A DNA stretch of 64,000 nucleotides from CAKZLS01 sp963771545 (GTDB taxonomy: Bacteria > Pseudomonadota > Alphaproteobacteria > Rhodospirillales > Defluviicoccaceae). Every line of letters begins with the position of its first letter. The first letter of the stretch is position 1. The notes beneath the pieces were generated by a model. It searched no databases. It had not been told where the DNA came from and saw nothing but the letters and a program-made list of their open reading frames with translations. The stretch is taken from NCBI GenBank assembly GCA_963771545.1, contig CAVYTX010000002.1, positions 2,418,001 through 2,482,000 on the forward strand, in the 5' to 3' direction. Shown piece after piece: positions 55,518 to 64,000 of this stretch. The position numbers and the translations under genes are program-made.

Positions 55518-56252
55518 TCACAATGTCCTGTCTTTGGCTTCGGGTTGATCCGCCACATGACGGGCCCAAAGATCCGGTCGTCGTTCGCGGGTGATCCGCT
55601 CGGCCTCACGGCGCCGCCAAGCTCCGATCATCCCATGATGGCCGGACAGCAAAACCGCCGGCACGTCCTGGTCCCGCCACACGCGGGGCCGCGTATAGTG
55701 GGGGTACTCCAGGAGTCCCCCCTCGAAACTCTCGTCCGCCAGCGAGTCCGGATCGCCCACGACCCCCGGCAATAGCCTGACACAGGCGTCGATCAGCGCC
55801 AAAGCCGCCGGCTCGCCGCCCGAGAGGACGAGGTCGCCGAGACTGATTTCCTCCGGCGCCCAAGCCTCCAGCACCCGTTCATCCACGCCCTCGAAGCGGC
55901 CGCACAGCAGAACCACTCCGGTTCCCCCGGCCAACGCCCGGACTCTGGCCTGGTTCAGCGGCCGGCCACGGGGCGTCAGGAATATGAGCGGCAGGTCGGG
56001 CCCTTGATGCATGGCCGCGCCGATCGCGGCATCCACCACGTCCGGCCGCATGACCATCCCCGGCCCGCCCCCGAAGGGCGTGTCGTCAACGGTGCGGTGT
56101 TTATCGCGCGCAAAGTCGCGAATGTCCACCGTTTCCAGCACCCATTTGCCATCGGACAGAGCCTGCCCGGCCAGCGAGTGCGCCGCCGATCCCGGAAACA
56201 TCTCGGGAAACAGGGTAACGACACGCGCGGTCCACGGCACGGCGTCCGTCAT
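55518..56252 (-). CDS. trmD: tRNA (guanine(37)-N1)-methyltransferase
   Basis: 244 residues of the SPOUT knot family: VVTLFPEMFPG, DDTPFGGGPGMVMRPDV, LLCGRFEGVDERVLE and the knot segment EISLGDLVLSGGEPAALALI. It makes m1G37 in tRNA to prevent frameshifting. The ATG overlaps the rimM stop by three to four bases. Confidence 0.97.
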   Translation of the reverse strand: MTDAVPWTARVVTLFPEMFPGSAAHSLAGQALSDGKWVLETVDIRDFARDKHRTVDDTPFGGGPGMVMRPDVVDAAIGAAMHQGPDLPLIFLTPRGRPLNQARVRALAGGTGVVLLCGRFEGVDERVLEAWAPEEISLGDLVLSGGEPAALALIDACVRLLPGVVGDPDSLADESFEGGLLEYPHYTRPRVWRDQDVPAVLLSGHHGMIGAWRRREAERITRERRPDLWARHVADQPEAKDRTL

Positions 56253-56851
56253 TTCGCCTCTCCACCACCGGAATCACCCGCATCATCCGGCGCCGGCTCG
56301 ATCAGACCCGCGATCGGCGCGATCACGAGCCGGCCACCGGCCACATCCACCACCGGCACCGCTTCCCGGGTGAAGGGCACCATGTGCGCGCCGGACGCTT
56401 CGCCCGCGATCTCTATCACCGTGCCGGCGCCGAATTCATGGACGGCGCGAACCCGGCCAAGGTCGCCCGCTTCGGGGTTATCGCACCCATCCCGGCTGGC
56501 CAGCACGGCCTGCAAGCCGATCAGATCGGCGTGGTAGTACTCGTCCTCGCCGGGCGGGGGAAGCACGTCCCTGGGAACGAACAGCTTCTCGCCCTTCAGC
56601 GCCTCGGCGGCGGTGCGATCGCCGATCCCTTCGATGCGCGCCACCATTCGCCCCTTGGCCTGGCCCACGACCCGGATACGATATTGCCGTTCGCCGGATT
56701 GATCCCAGACGGGTCCATAGGCGGCGATGTCTTTTGGATCGGCCGTGAAGCTCTTAATCCAGACCTCGCCCCGGAGCCCGCGGACCCCGGCGATCACGCC
56801 CACGCACACCGTGGCGGTATCCCGTGGCGCGCCTCGGTTTCGCATGCCCAT
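56249..56851 (-). CDS. rimM: 16S rRNA processing protein RimM
   Basis: 200 residues. The N-terminal RimM domain has VGVIAGVRGLRGEVWIKSFT, and the C-terminal PRC barrel has YYHADLIGLQAVLASRDG and VPFTREAVPVVDVAGGRLVI. It assists 30S maturation with S19. Lies between rpsP and trmD as in many bacteria. Confidence 0.96.
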   Translation of the reverse strand: MGMRNRGAPRDTATVCVGVIAGVRGLRGEVWIKSFTADPKDIAAYGPVWDQSGERQYRIRVVGQAKGRMVARIEGIGDRTAAEALKGEKLFVPRDVLPPPGEDEYYHADLIGLQAVLASRDGCDNPEAGDLGRVRAVHEFGAGTVIEIAGEASGAHMVPFTREAVPVVDVAGGRLVIAPIAGLIEPAPDDAGDSGGGEAK

Positions 56852-56875
56852 CGGCGGCCGCGCGACACGTCGCCG

Positions 56876-57256
56876 TTAACCGGCGGTCGCCTCTTCGGCG
56901 GGAGATTCGGCCACCGCCTTGGCGGCTTCCGCGGCCGTTTTCAAACGCTCCTGCGCCTTCGCCTTGGGCGCGGATTTCTTGGTCTGCGCGCGCCTCGGGC
57001 GCGCCTCCATCAGTCCGCTCTTGGCGCAAAAGCTAGCCACGCGATCGCTGGGACTGGCGCCGACGCCCAGCCAGTACTTGAGCCGCTCCTCCTGCAGCGC
57101 GATCCGTTCGGGATCGTCGCTGGCCAACTGCGGATTGTAGGTTCCCACCACTTCGATAAAGCGGCCGTCGCGTGGGCTCCGCGAGTTGGCCACAACGATC
57201 CGGTAGAAGGGGCGTTTTTTCGCGCCGCCCCGGGTCAAGCGAATTCGTAACGACAT
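56876..57256 (-). CDS. rpsP: 30S ribosomal protein S16, extended C-terminus
   Basis: 126 residues. MSLRIRLTRGGAKKRPFYRI and VVGTYNP are S16 signatures within the first 80. The last 45 residues are a basic, Ala-rich tail that is common in alphaproteobacteria. It follows ffh by 27 bases. Confidence 0.96.
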   Translation of the reverse strand: MSLRIRLTRGGAKKRPFYRIVVANSRSPRDGRFIEVVGTYNPQLASDDPERIALQEERLKYWLGVGASPSDRVASFCAKSGLMEARPRRAQTKKSAPKAKAQERLKTAAEAAKAVAESPAEEATAG

Positions 57257-57283
57257 CTGTTCGATCGTCCTTCCTATTTAAAC

Positions 57284-58696
57284 CTAGCCGAACGGGCCTT
57301 GTTTCATCGGCGGCATCTTCGAGAGCAGTTCCGGCGGCAAGCCGCGCCCCGGCATCATGCCCTTCCGCCCCATCTTACCCATCTTCTTCATCATCGTGCC
57401 CATCTGGCGATGCTGTTTGAGCAGCCGGTTGACGTCCTGAACGGTGGACCCCGATCCGCCGGCGATACGCCGGCGCCGCGAGCCATTGAGGATCTTCGGG
57501 TTTCGCCGCTCCGCCAGGGTCATCGACAGAATGATCGCCTCCTGCTTGGCAAGCATGGAGTTGTCGATGTTGGCGCCCTCGAGTTGCTGCTTGATCTTGC
57601 CGACACCCGGCAGCATGCCCAGCAATCCCTTGACGTCGCCCATTTTGCGGAGCTGCTTGAACTGGTCCAGCATGTCTTCGAGGGAAAACTCGCCCTTGCT
57701 GATTTTTCGCGCGAGCTTTTCGGCGTCTTCTTGATTGATCACGTCGGCGGCGCGCTCCACCAGACCGACCACGTCGCCCATTCCCAGAATGCGCCCGGCG
57801 ACGCGGGTTGCCTGGAAGGGCTCCATCTCGTCCAACTTTTCGCCGACCCCCATGAGCTTGATGGGCTGCCCGGTGACCGCCCGCATCGACAACGCCGCGC
57901 CGCCGCGGGCATCGCCATCGACGCGGGTCAGCACGATCCCGGTGAGTCCGACCTGGCGGTGGAAGGAATCGGCGAGCGTCACGGCGTCCTGACCGGTCAT
58001 CGCGTCGGCCACGAGCAGGGTCTCGACCGGCTTGGCCACGTTCTTGACCGCCGCCGCCTCGGCCATCATCTTCTCGTCCACGTGCAGCCGGCCGGCCGTG
58101 TCCAGGATGACGACGTCGTAGCCTTCCTTGCGTCCGGTCTCCATGGCGCGCTTGGCGATCGCCGCCGGCAGTTCTCCCGCGACGACCGGCAGCACGGCCG
58201 TGTCGCTCTGCTCGCCGAGGATAGCCAACTGTTGCTGGGCGGCCGGCCGGTAGATATCCAGCGACGCCATCAGCACCCGTTTTCTCTCGCGCTTCTTGAT
58301 CAGGATGGCCAGCTTGGCGCAGCTCGTGGTCTTGCCCGATCCCTGCAACCCCACCATCAGTACCGCCACCGGCGGATTGCCGGCCAGGTCGACGCCCGCG
58401 CCCTTGCCGATCTCCTGGTCACGGTCCGCCTCGCCGCCCAGCGTCTCGACCAGGTGATCGTGGACGATCTTCACCACCATCTGGCCCGGGGTGACGCTTC
58501 TCAGCACCTCCTGGCCGAGCGCGCGGTCGCGAACGCCGGCGATGAAGTCCTTGACCACCGGCAGCGCCACGTCGGCCTCGAGCAACGCCACGCGGACCTC
58601 TCGCAAGGCTCCGTTGACGTCGGACTCCGACAGGGCCCCACGCCTCTTGAGCCCGTCGAAGATCTCACCCAGCCTTCCCGTCAGACTGTCGAACAC
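57284..58696 (-). CDS. ffh: Signal recognition particle protein Ffh
   Basis: 470 residues. NG domain with P-loop GLQGSGKTTSCAKLA, DTAGRLH and LTRVDGDARGGAALSM. The C-terminal Met-rich M domain (LGMLPGVGKIKQQLEGAN and following) binds signal peptides and the SRP RNA. GTG start at 58696 with a GGGAG site. It delivers nascent membrane proteins to FtsY, whose gene is also in this window. Confidence 0.97.
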   Translation of the reverse strand: MFDSLTGRLGEIFDGLKRRGALSESDVNGALREVRVALLEADVALPVVKDFIAGVRDRALGQEVLRSVTPGQMVVKIVHDHLVETLGGEADRDQEIGKGAGVDLAGNPPVAVLMVGLQGSGKTTSCAKLAILIKKRERKRVLMASLDIYRPAAQQQLAILGEQSDTAVLPVVAGELPAAIAKRAMETGRKEGYDVVILDTAGRLHVDEKMMAEAAAVKNVAKPVETLLVADAMTGQDAVTLADSFHRQVGLTGIVLTRVDGDARGGAALSMRAVTGQPIKLMGVGEKLDEMEPFQATRVAGRILGMGDVVGLVERAADVINQEDAEKLARKISKGEFSLEDMLDQFKQLRKMGDVKGLLGMLPGVGKIKQQLEGANIDNSMLAKQEAIILSMTLAERRNPKILNGSRRRRIAGGSGSTVQDVNRLLKQHRQMGTMMKKMGKMGRKGMMPGRGLPPELLSKMPPMKQGPFG

Positions 58697-58765
58697 GCGC
58701 CGTGCGCTCCCATCAATCCGCGCCCATCGTCAAAAAAGGCAACGAAAGGAAAAAGTTGACCAATG

Positions 58766-58798
58766 AAAAAAGCCAGCACGCGAAGCTCGCGGACTGGC
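58766..58798 (-). terminator. Intrinsic terminator-like hairpin in the ffh leader
   Basis: On the minus strand GCCAG-TC-CGCGA-GCT-TCGCG-TG-CTGGC (58798-58772) forms a two-segment stem and is followed by six T (58771-58766). It lies about 70 bases before ffh and is oriented so that it would end leftward transcription entering ffh, possibly as an attenuator. Confidence 0.65.
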
Positions 58799-58829
58799 CG
58801 TCCCGCAAATAATACCGTTCAGGCCGCGC

Positions 58830-58858
58830 ACTCTATGATCGGCGCCACCCCAAGTCAA
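58830..58858 (-). promoter_or_regulatory. Probable promoter upstream of the ffh leader
   Basis: Minus strand TTGACT (58858-58853), 17-base spacer and TAGAGT (58835-58830): five and four matches to sigma-70 type boxes. A transcript would begin near 58823 and meet the hairpin at 58798-58766 after about 25 bases. Confidence 0.45.
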
Positions 58859-58946
58859 CCCGGGCGACGACACTCGGACCTTGCCGAAATGAACCAAAGG
58901 TTGTACGATAAAGTTTATACCCTTTTTAAGAGCATCGCATCATATC

Positions 58947-59558
58947 ATGCCCGACGATTTGACAACATCCAATTTCTCGCGCGCGTATCGAATTGACGCC
59001 ATGGACCTGCACGTTGCCGCGCGGTTGAAGCGGCGTCGCTTGCGGCTCGAGTTGGAGCCCCAGCTCCTTGACGTCGCCATCGGCGAGCCCTCGGGAACCG
59101 TCGAGCGGGTGGAAATGGGCGACAAACGGCTGGGAGCGTCACAGCTCTACAAGCTTGCCGTGGTCCTGGGTGTCGGCGTGGCGTATTTCTTCGCCGACGA
59201 TCTTGATGACGAGGATCGGAAAGTATCGAAACTGCCGAAGACCGATCACAAGGCGCTTTTGGAAGCGAAACGGTTCGCGCGCGCGTACGCACGCATCTCA
59301 AGGCCCGAAATCAGACATATGATCCGGGATCTGCTCAAATCGTTGGTGATCGGCAAGAGCATACCAGCCATCGATTCGGCTAGCGACGGCGCGGCTCCCG
59401 AAGAAGCGGCTCCCGAAGAACAGGTTGCCGCCAAACCGGCATCCGACCGGCCGGGGCCGTGCGAGAGGGCCGCCCGAAAAACGGCTTCCGACCCCTCCTC
59501 GCGGGAACACTGGCGAACCAGCGACTTACCGCACGCCGAGCGCAAGCGCGCGCCTTGA
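58947..59558 (+). CDS. XRE-like helix-turn-helix regulator
   Basis: 203 residues. About residues 20-85 form a Cro/CI-like domain: VAARLKRRRLRLELEPQLLD, GEPSGTVERVEMGDKRLGAS and LYKLAVVLGVGVAYFF. The C-terminal half is Ala/Glu-rich and looks disordered. An ATG at 59001 is an alternative start. It diverges from the ffh operon. Confidence 0.75.
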   Translation: MPDDLTTSNFSRAYRIDAMDLHVAARLKRRRLRLELEPQLLDVAIGEPSGTVERVEMGDKRLGASQLYKLAVVLGVGVAYFFADDLDDEDRKVSKLPKTDHKALLEAKRFARAYARISRPEIRHMIRDLLKSLVIGKSIPAIDSASDGAAPEEAAPEEQVAAKPASDRPGPCERAARKTASDPSSREHWRTSDLPHAERKRAP

Positions 59559-59590
59559 CCCATGCCCTCGGGCCGCATTAGAAGGGCCCC

Positions 59591-60271
59591 GTGGACCTTA
59601 CCGTAATCAGCGATTCCGTTGCCGCTGCCGGGCTGATCTGTCGCGGCGGCTTTCACCCCCGCCCGGACGACGCCGTCCCCGGCGCCAGCGGGACCGTCGT
59701 GCTCGTCGGCAACGCCGGCCCCGCCATGTGGCAAGCATTCACGGCCCGGGTCTCGCGGGAGGAGCGCCAGGGCCTGTCCGATCCGATGGATACTTGGATC
59801 CGCCATACGCTGACAGATGTGGCCGGCCGTTTGGGCGCCAAGCCCCTGTTCCCGTTCGACGGTCCCCCGTACCTTCCGTTTTCGCGATGGGCTAAGCGCG
59901 CCGAGCCCGTGTTCACTTCGCCCATGGGTCCCCTGATCCACCCCGAATTCGGACTGTGGCACGCCTACCGGGGGGCGCTGGTGTTCGCCGAGATTCTGAC
60001 CCTGCCGCCACGGGACGATCGGGCCAGTCCATGCGACAGGTGCGAGGACCGGCCCTGTCTGCGCACCTGCCCGGTTCATGCGCTTAGCGACGGTGAGTAC
60101 GACCTTAGCGCCTGTCTCGATCATCTGAGAACGCCGGCCGGCATGGACTGCATGATGTTGAGCTGCCGCGCCCGCCGGGCCTGCCCGATCGGCCGCCGCT
60201 ATCAGTACGAACCCGACCAGTCGATGCTTCACATGCGGGGGTTTCTCGGTCGGAAAACGCGGGCGGACTAA
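59591..60271 (+). CDS. Iron-sulfur (4Fe-4S ferredoxin-like) protein, QueG-like C-terminus
   Basis: 226 residues with eight Cys in the C-terminal third: C148-X2-C151-X4-C156-X3-C160-P, and C175, C187, C192 and C198. The arrangement suggests two 4Fe-4S clusters. The region HAYRGALVFAEILTLPP just before is reminiscent of QueG-like cobalamin-dependent proteins. The start is the GTG at 59591. Substrate unknown; it lies 35 bases before dapF. Confidence 0.78.
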   Translation: MDLTVISDSVAAAGLICRGGFHPRPDDAVPGASGTVVLVGNAGPAMWQAFTARVSREERQGLSDPMDTWIRHTLTDVAGRLGAKPLFPFDGPPYLPFSRWAKRAEPVFTSPMGPLIHPEFGLWHAYRGALVFAEILTLPPRDDRASPCDRCEDRPCLRTCPVHALSDGEYDLSACLDHLRTPAGMDCMMLSCRARRACPIGRRYQYEPDQSMLHMRGFLGRKTRAD

Positions 60272-60306
60272 CGACGGACGATAGACATTATGGCACTTTA
60301 GGCCAT

Positions 60307-61152
60307 ATGTTTCGAATGATGAATAATCTGCCCTTCACCAAAATGCACGGCCTCGGCAACGATTTCGTGGTCCTTGACGCCCGCCGGCAACGGTTGGAGA
60401 TCGGCGAGCGCCAGGCCCGCGCCATCGCCGACCGGCGTACGGGAGTCGGCTGCGACCAGCTGATTATCGTCGAGCCCCCGGTCAATGGCTTCGCCGACGC
60501 GTTCATGCGCATCCGCAACGCCGACGGCGGGGAGGTCGGGGCGTGCGGCAACGCCAGCCGGTGCGTAGCCACCATGATCATGGGCGAAAAACAGTCACGG
60601 CACGCCATCATCGAGACCGTGGCCGGACTGCTCGACGCGGAAACCGCCGGGAACGGCATGGTCAGCGTCGATATGGGCCGCGTCCGCTTCGACTGGCGCG
60701 ACATCCCGCTGTCGAAGGCGGTGGACATCATGCACCTGGACGTGGAAGCCGGACCGCTGAAGGATCCGGTGGCGGTAAATATCGGCAACCCTCACGCCGT
60801 GTTCTTCGTGGACGACGCGGAAGCGGTGGCGTTGGACATCCACGGCCCCGTGATCGAACGCCACGCCTTGTTTCCCGAGTTCACCAACGTCGGGGCCGCT
60901 CAGGTCGTTTCCCGCGACTGCATTCGGCTCAGGGTCTGGGAGCGGGGCGTGGGCATCACCCGGGCCTGTGGAACGGGGGCGTGCGCCGCGCTGGCGGCGG
61001 CCAGCCGCCGTGGTTTGACGGACAGGACCGCCGACGTCGTGCTGGATGGCGGGCCGCTGCGCATCGAGTGGTTGAAGGACGACCACATTTTAATGACCGG
61101 CCCTGTCTGCGTGAGCTTCCGCGGCGTCCTCGATCCCTCGCTGCTCGCGTGA
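60307..61152 (+). CDS. dapF: Diaminopimelate epimerase
   Basis: 281 residues. Two catalytic Cys are visible: C80 in EVGACGNASRCVA and C221 in TRACGTGACAALAA. MHGLGNDFVVLDA opens the conserved part; in-frame ATGs at 60316 and 60319 are alternatives. It converts LL- to meso-diaminopimelate for lysine and peptidoglycan. Confidence 0.97.
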   Translation: MFRMMNNLPFTKMHGLGNDFVVLDARRQRLEIGERQARAIADRRTGVGCDQLIIVEPPVNGFADAFMRIRNADGGEVGACGNASRCVATMIMGEKQSRHAIIETVAGLLDAETAGNGMVSVDMGRVRFDWRDIPLSKAVDIMHLDVEAGPLKDPVAVNIGNPHAVFFVDDAEAVALDIHGPVIERHALFPEFTNVGAAQVVSRDCIRLRVWERGVGITRACGTGACAALAAASRRGLTDRTADVVLDGGPLRIEWLKDDHILMTGPVCVSFRGVLDPSLLA

Positions 61153-61162
61153 GGACTGGACC

Positions 61163-62407
61163 ATGACCGAACCGCGCATTGTCACCCTCGGCTGCCGGTT
61201 GAACGCGTTCGAGTCCGAGGTGATCCGCGGCGAAGCGTCGGCCGCCGGCCTCGGCGATGCGGTTATCGTCAATACCTGCGCGGTCACCACCGAAGCCGTG
61301 CGGCAGGCCCGCCAGACCATCCGCCGGCTGCGCCGCGAACGGCCGAACGGCCGCATTATCGTCACCGGCTGCGCCGCCCAACTGGCCCCGGACACGTTCG
61401 CGGCCATGCCGGAGGTGGACCAGGTGCTGGGCAACGTCGAGAAGCTGCACCGGGCCCACTTCGGCGAGAGCGATCGGAAAGTCGCGGTCTCCGACATCAT
61501 GACCGTCAAGGAAACCGCCACCCCTTTTCTCCGGGGCTTCGACAGCCGCACCCGGGCGTTCGTCCAGGTCCAGCAAGGCTGCGATCACCGGTGCACCTTC
61601 TGCATCATCCCGTTCGCGCGCGGCCCCAATCGCGGTTTTCCGGCGGGCCGGATCGTCGATCAGGTGCGGGCCTTGTGCGAAAACGGTTACGCCGAAGTGG
61701 TCCTGACCGGCGTCGATATCTGTTCGTACGGCGCCGATCTCGAGGGACATCCGACACTCGGCGAATTGGTCCGCAGGGTGCTGACCGACGTTCCGGATCT
61801 CAAACGTCTGCGGCTGTCGTCGCTGGATCCGGCGGCCATGGACGACGGTCTGTTGCGGGTCCTGGCGGACGAACCGCGGATGATGCCGCATCTGCACCTG
61901 AGCCTGCAATCGGCCGACGACACCATTCTCAAGCGCATGAAGCGCCGCCATTCCCGCGCCCAGGCGATGGCGGCGGTGGAGCGGGCGCGGCGGGCACGCC
62001 CCGACGTGGTGTTCGGCGCCGATCTGATTGCCGGTTTCCCCACCGAAACGGACGAGATGTTCGGCCGCACCCTCGACGCCGTGGAAGATTTGGGATTGAC
62101 CTATCTGCACGTGTTCCCGTTCTCTCCCCGCCCCGGCACGCCGGCGGCGCGCATGCCGCAGGTGCCCGGCCCGGCGAAACGCCAGCGCGCGGCGGCGCTC
62201 CGTGAGGCCGGAGACCGCGCGCAAACACGATTTTTTGAGAGCCGGATCGGTTCGACGACGGAGATCCTGGTCGAACAGGGACGCGACGGACGCTGCCCGC
62301 ACTACGCGCCGGTCTCCCTCGACTTCGACGCCGAGCCGGGCGCCATTGTCGCCGCGCGCATCACCGGCGCCAGCCATGATCGCTTGACGGGCGGATATTC
62401 GGAATGA
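61163..62407 (+). CDS. mtaB: tRNA t6A37 methylthiotransferase MtaB
   Basis: 414 residues. Order: MTTase domain with TLGCRLNAFESEVI and NTCAVT, radical SAM motif CDHRCTFCIIPFARG, LTGVDICSYG, and a C-terminal TRAM-like domain. It makes ms2t6A37 in tRNA. Its stop overlaps the ftsY start. Confidence 0.95.
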   Translation: MTEPRIVTLGCRLNAFESEVIRGEASAAGLGDAVIVNTCAVTTEAVRQARQTIRRLRRERPNGRIIVTGCAAQLAPDTFAAMPEVDQVLGNVEKLHRAHFGESDRKVAVSDIMTVKETATPFLRGFDSRTRAFVQVQQGCDHRCTFCIIPFARGPNRGFPAGRIVDQVRALCENGYAEVVLTGVDICSYGADLEGHPTLGELVRRVLTDVPDLKRLRLSSLDPAAMDDGLLRVLADEPRMMPHLHLSLQSADDTILKRMKRRHSRAQAMAAVERARRARPDVVFGADLIAGFPTETDEMFGRTLDAVEDLGLTYLHVFPFSPRPGTPAARMPQVPGPAKRQRAAALREAGDRAQTRFFESRIGSTTEILVEQGRDGRCPHYAPVSLDFDAEPGAIVAARITGASHDRLTGGYSE

Positions 62408-63372
62408 ACGAGACGTTGGCCGAACAGAAAGAAAGCATGGGTTGGCTCGCGCGGCTGAAGAGGGGACTCAGCCGTTCGTCGGCCAAGCTGACCGGCGGGA
62501 TCTCCGACCTGTTCACCAAGCGCAAACTCGATGAGCAGGCGCTGGAGGAACTGGAAGAACTGTTGATCAGCGCCGATTTGGGCGTGACTACCGCCGCGAA
62601 GTTGACCCAATCGCTGGCCGAGAGCCGCTTCAACCAGGAGGTCACGCCCGAGGAGATCCGCAGCGCGCTGGCCGAAGAGGCGGCGAGGATCCTGAAGCCG
62701 GTGGCCCAGACGATCAGCATCCATCAGGCCCACAAGCCGCACGTGATTCTGGTTTGCGGCGTCAATGGCAGTGGCAAGACCACCACCATCGCCAAGATGG
62801 CGGGTCTGTTCAAGCACCTCGGGTTCAAGGTGGTTCTGGCGGCCGGCGACACCTTCCGCGCCGCCGCCGTCGAGCAGTTGCAGATCTGGGGCGAGCGCAT
62901 CGGTTGTCCGGTGATCGCCCGGCCGATCGGGTCCGACGCCGCCAGCCTGGCCTATGAAGCCCTCGGGAAGGCGCGGGCGGACGGCGCCGACATTTTGCTG
63001 ATCGATACCGCCGGGCGGCTGCAGAACAAGAAGGATCTGATGGCGGAGCTCCAGAAGATCGTGCGGGTCATGAAAAAGGTCGACGAAAAAGCCCCCCACG
63101 ATTGCCTTCTGGTATTGGACGCGACAGTGGGTCAAAATGCGCATAATCAGGTGGAGGTGTTCCGGGAGATGGTCAACGTCACCGGACTGGCCGTGACCAA
63201 ACTCGACGGCTCGGCCAAGGGGGGCGTGGTGGTGGCTCTGGCCGAAAAATTCGACCTGCCGGTGCATTTCATCGGCGTCGGCGAATCGATGGAGGATATG
63301 CGGGCCTTCGACGCCCATTCGTTCGCAAGGAGCCTCATGGGCCTTGAAGTCCGGGAGCAGAGGGGAGACTGA
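62404..63372 (+). CDS. ftsY: Signal recognition particle receptor FtsY
   Basis: 322 residues. N domain (QALEELEELLISADLGVTTA) followed by the G domain with P-loop GVNGSGKTTTIAKMAG, DTAGRLQ and TKLDGSAKGG. The acidic A domain is short. It docks SRP-bound ribosomes at the membrane. Overlaps mtaB (ATGA). Confidence 0.97.
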   Translation: MNETLAEQKESMGWLARLKRGLSRSSAKLTGGISDLFTKRKLDEQALEELEELLISADLGVTTAAKLTQSLAESRFNQEVTPEEIRSALAEEAARILKPVAQTISIHQAHKPHVILVCGVNGSGKTTTIAKMAGLFKHLGFKVVLAAGDTFRAAAVEQLQIWGERIGCPVIARPIGSDAASLAYEALGKARADGADILLIDTAGRLQNKKDLMAELQKIVRVMKKVDEKAPHDCLLVLDATVGQNAHNQVEVFREMVNVTGLAVTKLDGSAKGGVVVALAEKFDLPVHFIGVGESMEDMRAFDAHSFARSLMGLEVREQRGD

Positions 63373-63374
63373 CT

Positions 63375-64000
63375 TTGACACAGCCGCGCGAGATCGAAAA
63401 TGCCCGGCTTTACGCCTCGAAGGCAATGCTCGCGGCATTCCTGACCCTGGCGGCGACGAGCGTGCAATCCGCGAACGCGCGGGCGGAACCGAACGCCGGC
63501 CGGCCGCCGGCCGCCGCCCCGTCACCGGGTATGGATCCGGCCCGGAGCGTCGGTCCACTCTCAAGCGCCGATCCAACCATGGGAGCCAACGCGCTCACAA
63601 ATCCCGACCCAGCCATGGGCGCGAGCCTGACCGCCGACATGGACAATTGGCGCGCACGGGCCCTATCCCGGCTTTCGGCGGCGCTGGAACATTACGAAGC
63701 CATCGCCAGGGCCGGAGGATGGCCCACGGTTCCAGCCGGCGACACCCTCAAACCCGGAATGATCGACGCCCGGGTTCCGTTCGTGCGCCAACGCCTCGAA
63801 GTGACCGGCGACGCCACGCCCGCCGCTCCGACCGGCGATGCGGCGCCCGTCCACCTGTCCCGCGAAGATGCGCTTGCCATCGCCAACCCGCTGGTCTTCG
63901 ATACAACGCTGGAGGCCGCCGTGCGGGCATTCCAGGCGCGGCACGGCCTGTTTGTGGACGGATGGGTGGGGCCTCAAACCCTGGCGGCGCTCAATGTCCC
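63375..64000 (+). CDS. L,D-transpeptidase (YcbB-like), partial, runs off the right edge
   Basis: An open frame starting with TTG at 63375, two bases after ftsY, continues to the end with no stop (208 codons). A signal peptide (MLAAFLTLAATSVQSANARA) is followed by a low-complexity linker, a scaffold-like helical region (RALSRLSAALEHYEAIARAG) with GGWPTVPAGDTLKPG, and the first part of a peptidoglycan-binding domain (FQARHGLFVDGWVGPQTLAA). This order fits the YcbB type of murein L,D-transpeptidase; the catalytic domain would lie beyond the window. Confidence 0.82.
   Translation, partial: MTQPREIENARLYASKAMLAAFLTLAATSVQSANARAEPNAGRPPAAAPSPGMDPARSVGPLSSADPTMGANALTNPDPAMGASLTADMDNWRARALSRLSAALEHYEAIARAGGWPTVPAGDTLKPGMIDARVPFVRQRLEVTGDATPAAPTGDAAPVHLSREDALAIANPLVFDTTLEAAVRAFQARHGLFVDGWVGPQTLAALNV

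Noticed and set aside
58760..58860. Possible 4.5S SRP RNA gene next to ffh
   Set aside because: The transcript would be far too short and the conserved SRP loop motifs (GGAAGCA type) are absent.

Overview
The window is high-GC chromosomal DNA that I read as an alphaproteobacterium, probably from a Rhodospirillales-like lineage. This is inferred from gene order and protein character, not from any search. The supporting blocks are phoR-pstSCAB-phoU-phoB as one unit with very long PstA and PstC, ffh-rpsP-rimM-trmD-rplS running into leuC-leuD-leuB, dapF-mtaB-ftsY, and long disordered tails on S16 and L19. No rRNA, tRNA, CRISPR array or complete insertion sequence was seen.

Layout. 0-5.3 kb: a 5'-truncated SGNH hydrolase-like gene, a maltose-acetyltransferase-like enzyme, a small secreted protein, a DUF5131 (phage Gp37/Gp68 type) gene with a frame-broken TcmP partner, and an orphan ParA-like ATPase. 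5.5-11.2 kb: a complete peptide-type ABC importer operon with a fused double ATPase. 11.4-16.9 kb: DUF4168 protein, prmA, uvrD and a ClC channel. 17-24.5 kb: the phosphate-sensing and uptake cluster with a probable Pho box before pstS. 24.6-31.5 kb: a diguanylate cyclase, a thioesterase, a FetAB-like exporter whose ATPase gene has a one-base frameshift, an insertion-sequence relic, two methyltransferases with a flippase, and a 58-residue PLDc_N membrane protein. 31.5-41 kb: a LuxR-type regulator, a palindromic repeat element, a DsbA-like protein, a secernin-like peptidase, hspQ, an Old Yellow Enzyme, a YchJ protein, a proline-rich repeat protein, zntB and a TIGR03032 protein. 41.1-49.6 kb: two tandem RTX (calcium-binding repeat) genes. 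The downstream copy is a decayed pseudogene, and the other is nearly intact but cut by one frameshift. 50-51.7 kb: an array of short repeats in front of lrgA-lrgB. 51.7-58.7 kb: leu genes and the ffh ribosome-maturation operon. 58.9-64 kb: an XRE-like regulator, an iron-sulfur protein, dapF, mtaB, ftsY and the start of an L,D-transpeptidase.

The parts most worth attention are the RTX pair, the 10-bp-phased TGACGACA array, the TcmP/DUF5131 pair, and a palindromic element (32.8-33.1 kb) with partial copies elsewhere. The RTX proteins are built from about a dozen composite repeats of roughly 50-60 residues in which each RTX half-motif is joined to a GDVxHSGxGxVxLSA segment. Several indels (about 3.39, 26.68 and 48.19 kb) break otherwise intact genes. 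At least the one in a G-run at 26.68 kb could be an assembly error, so the pseudogene calls outside the 41-44 kb region are provisional.
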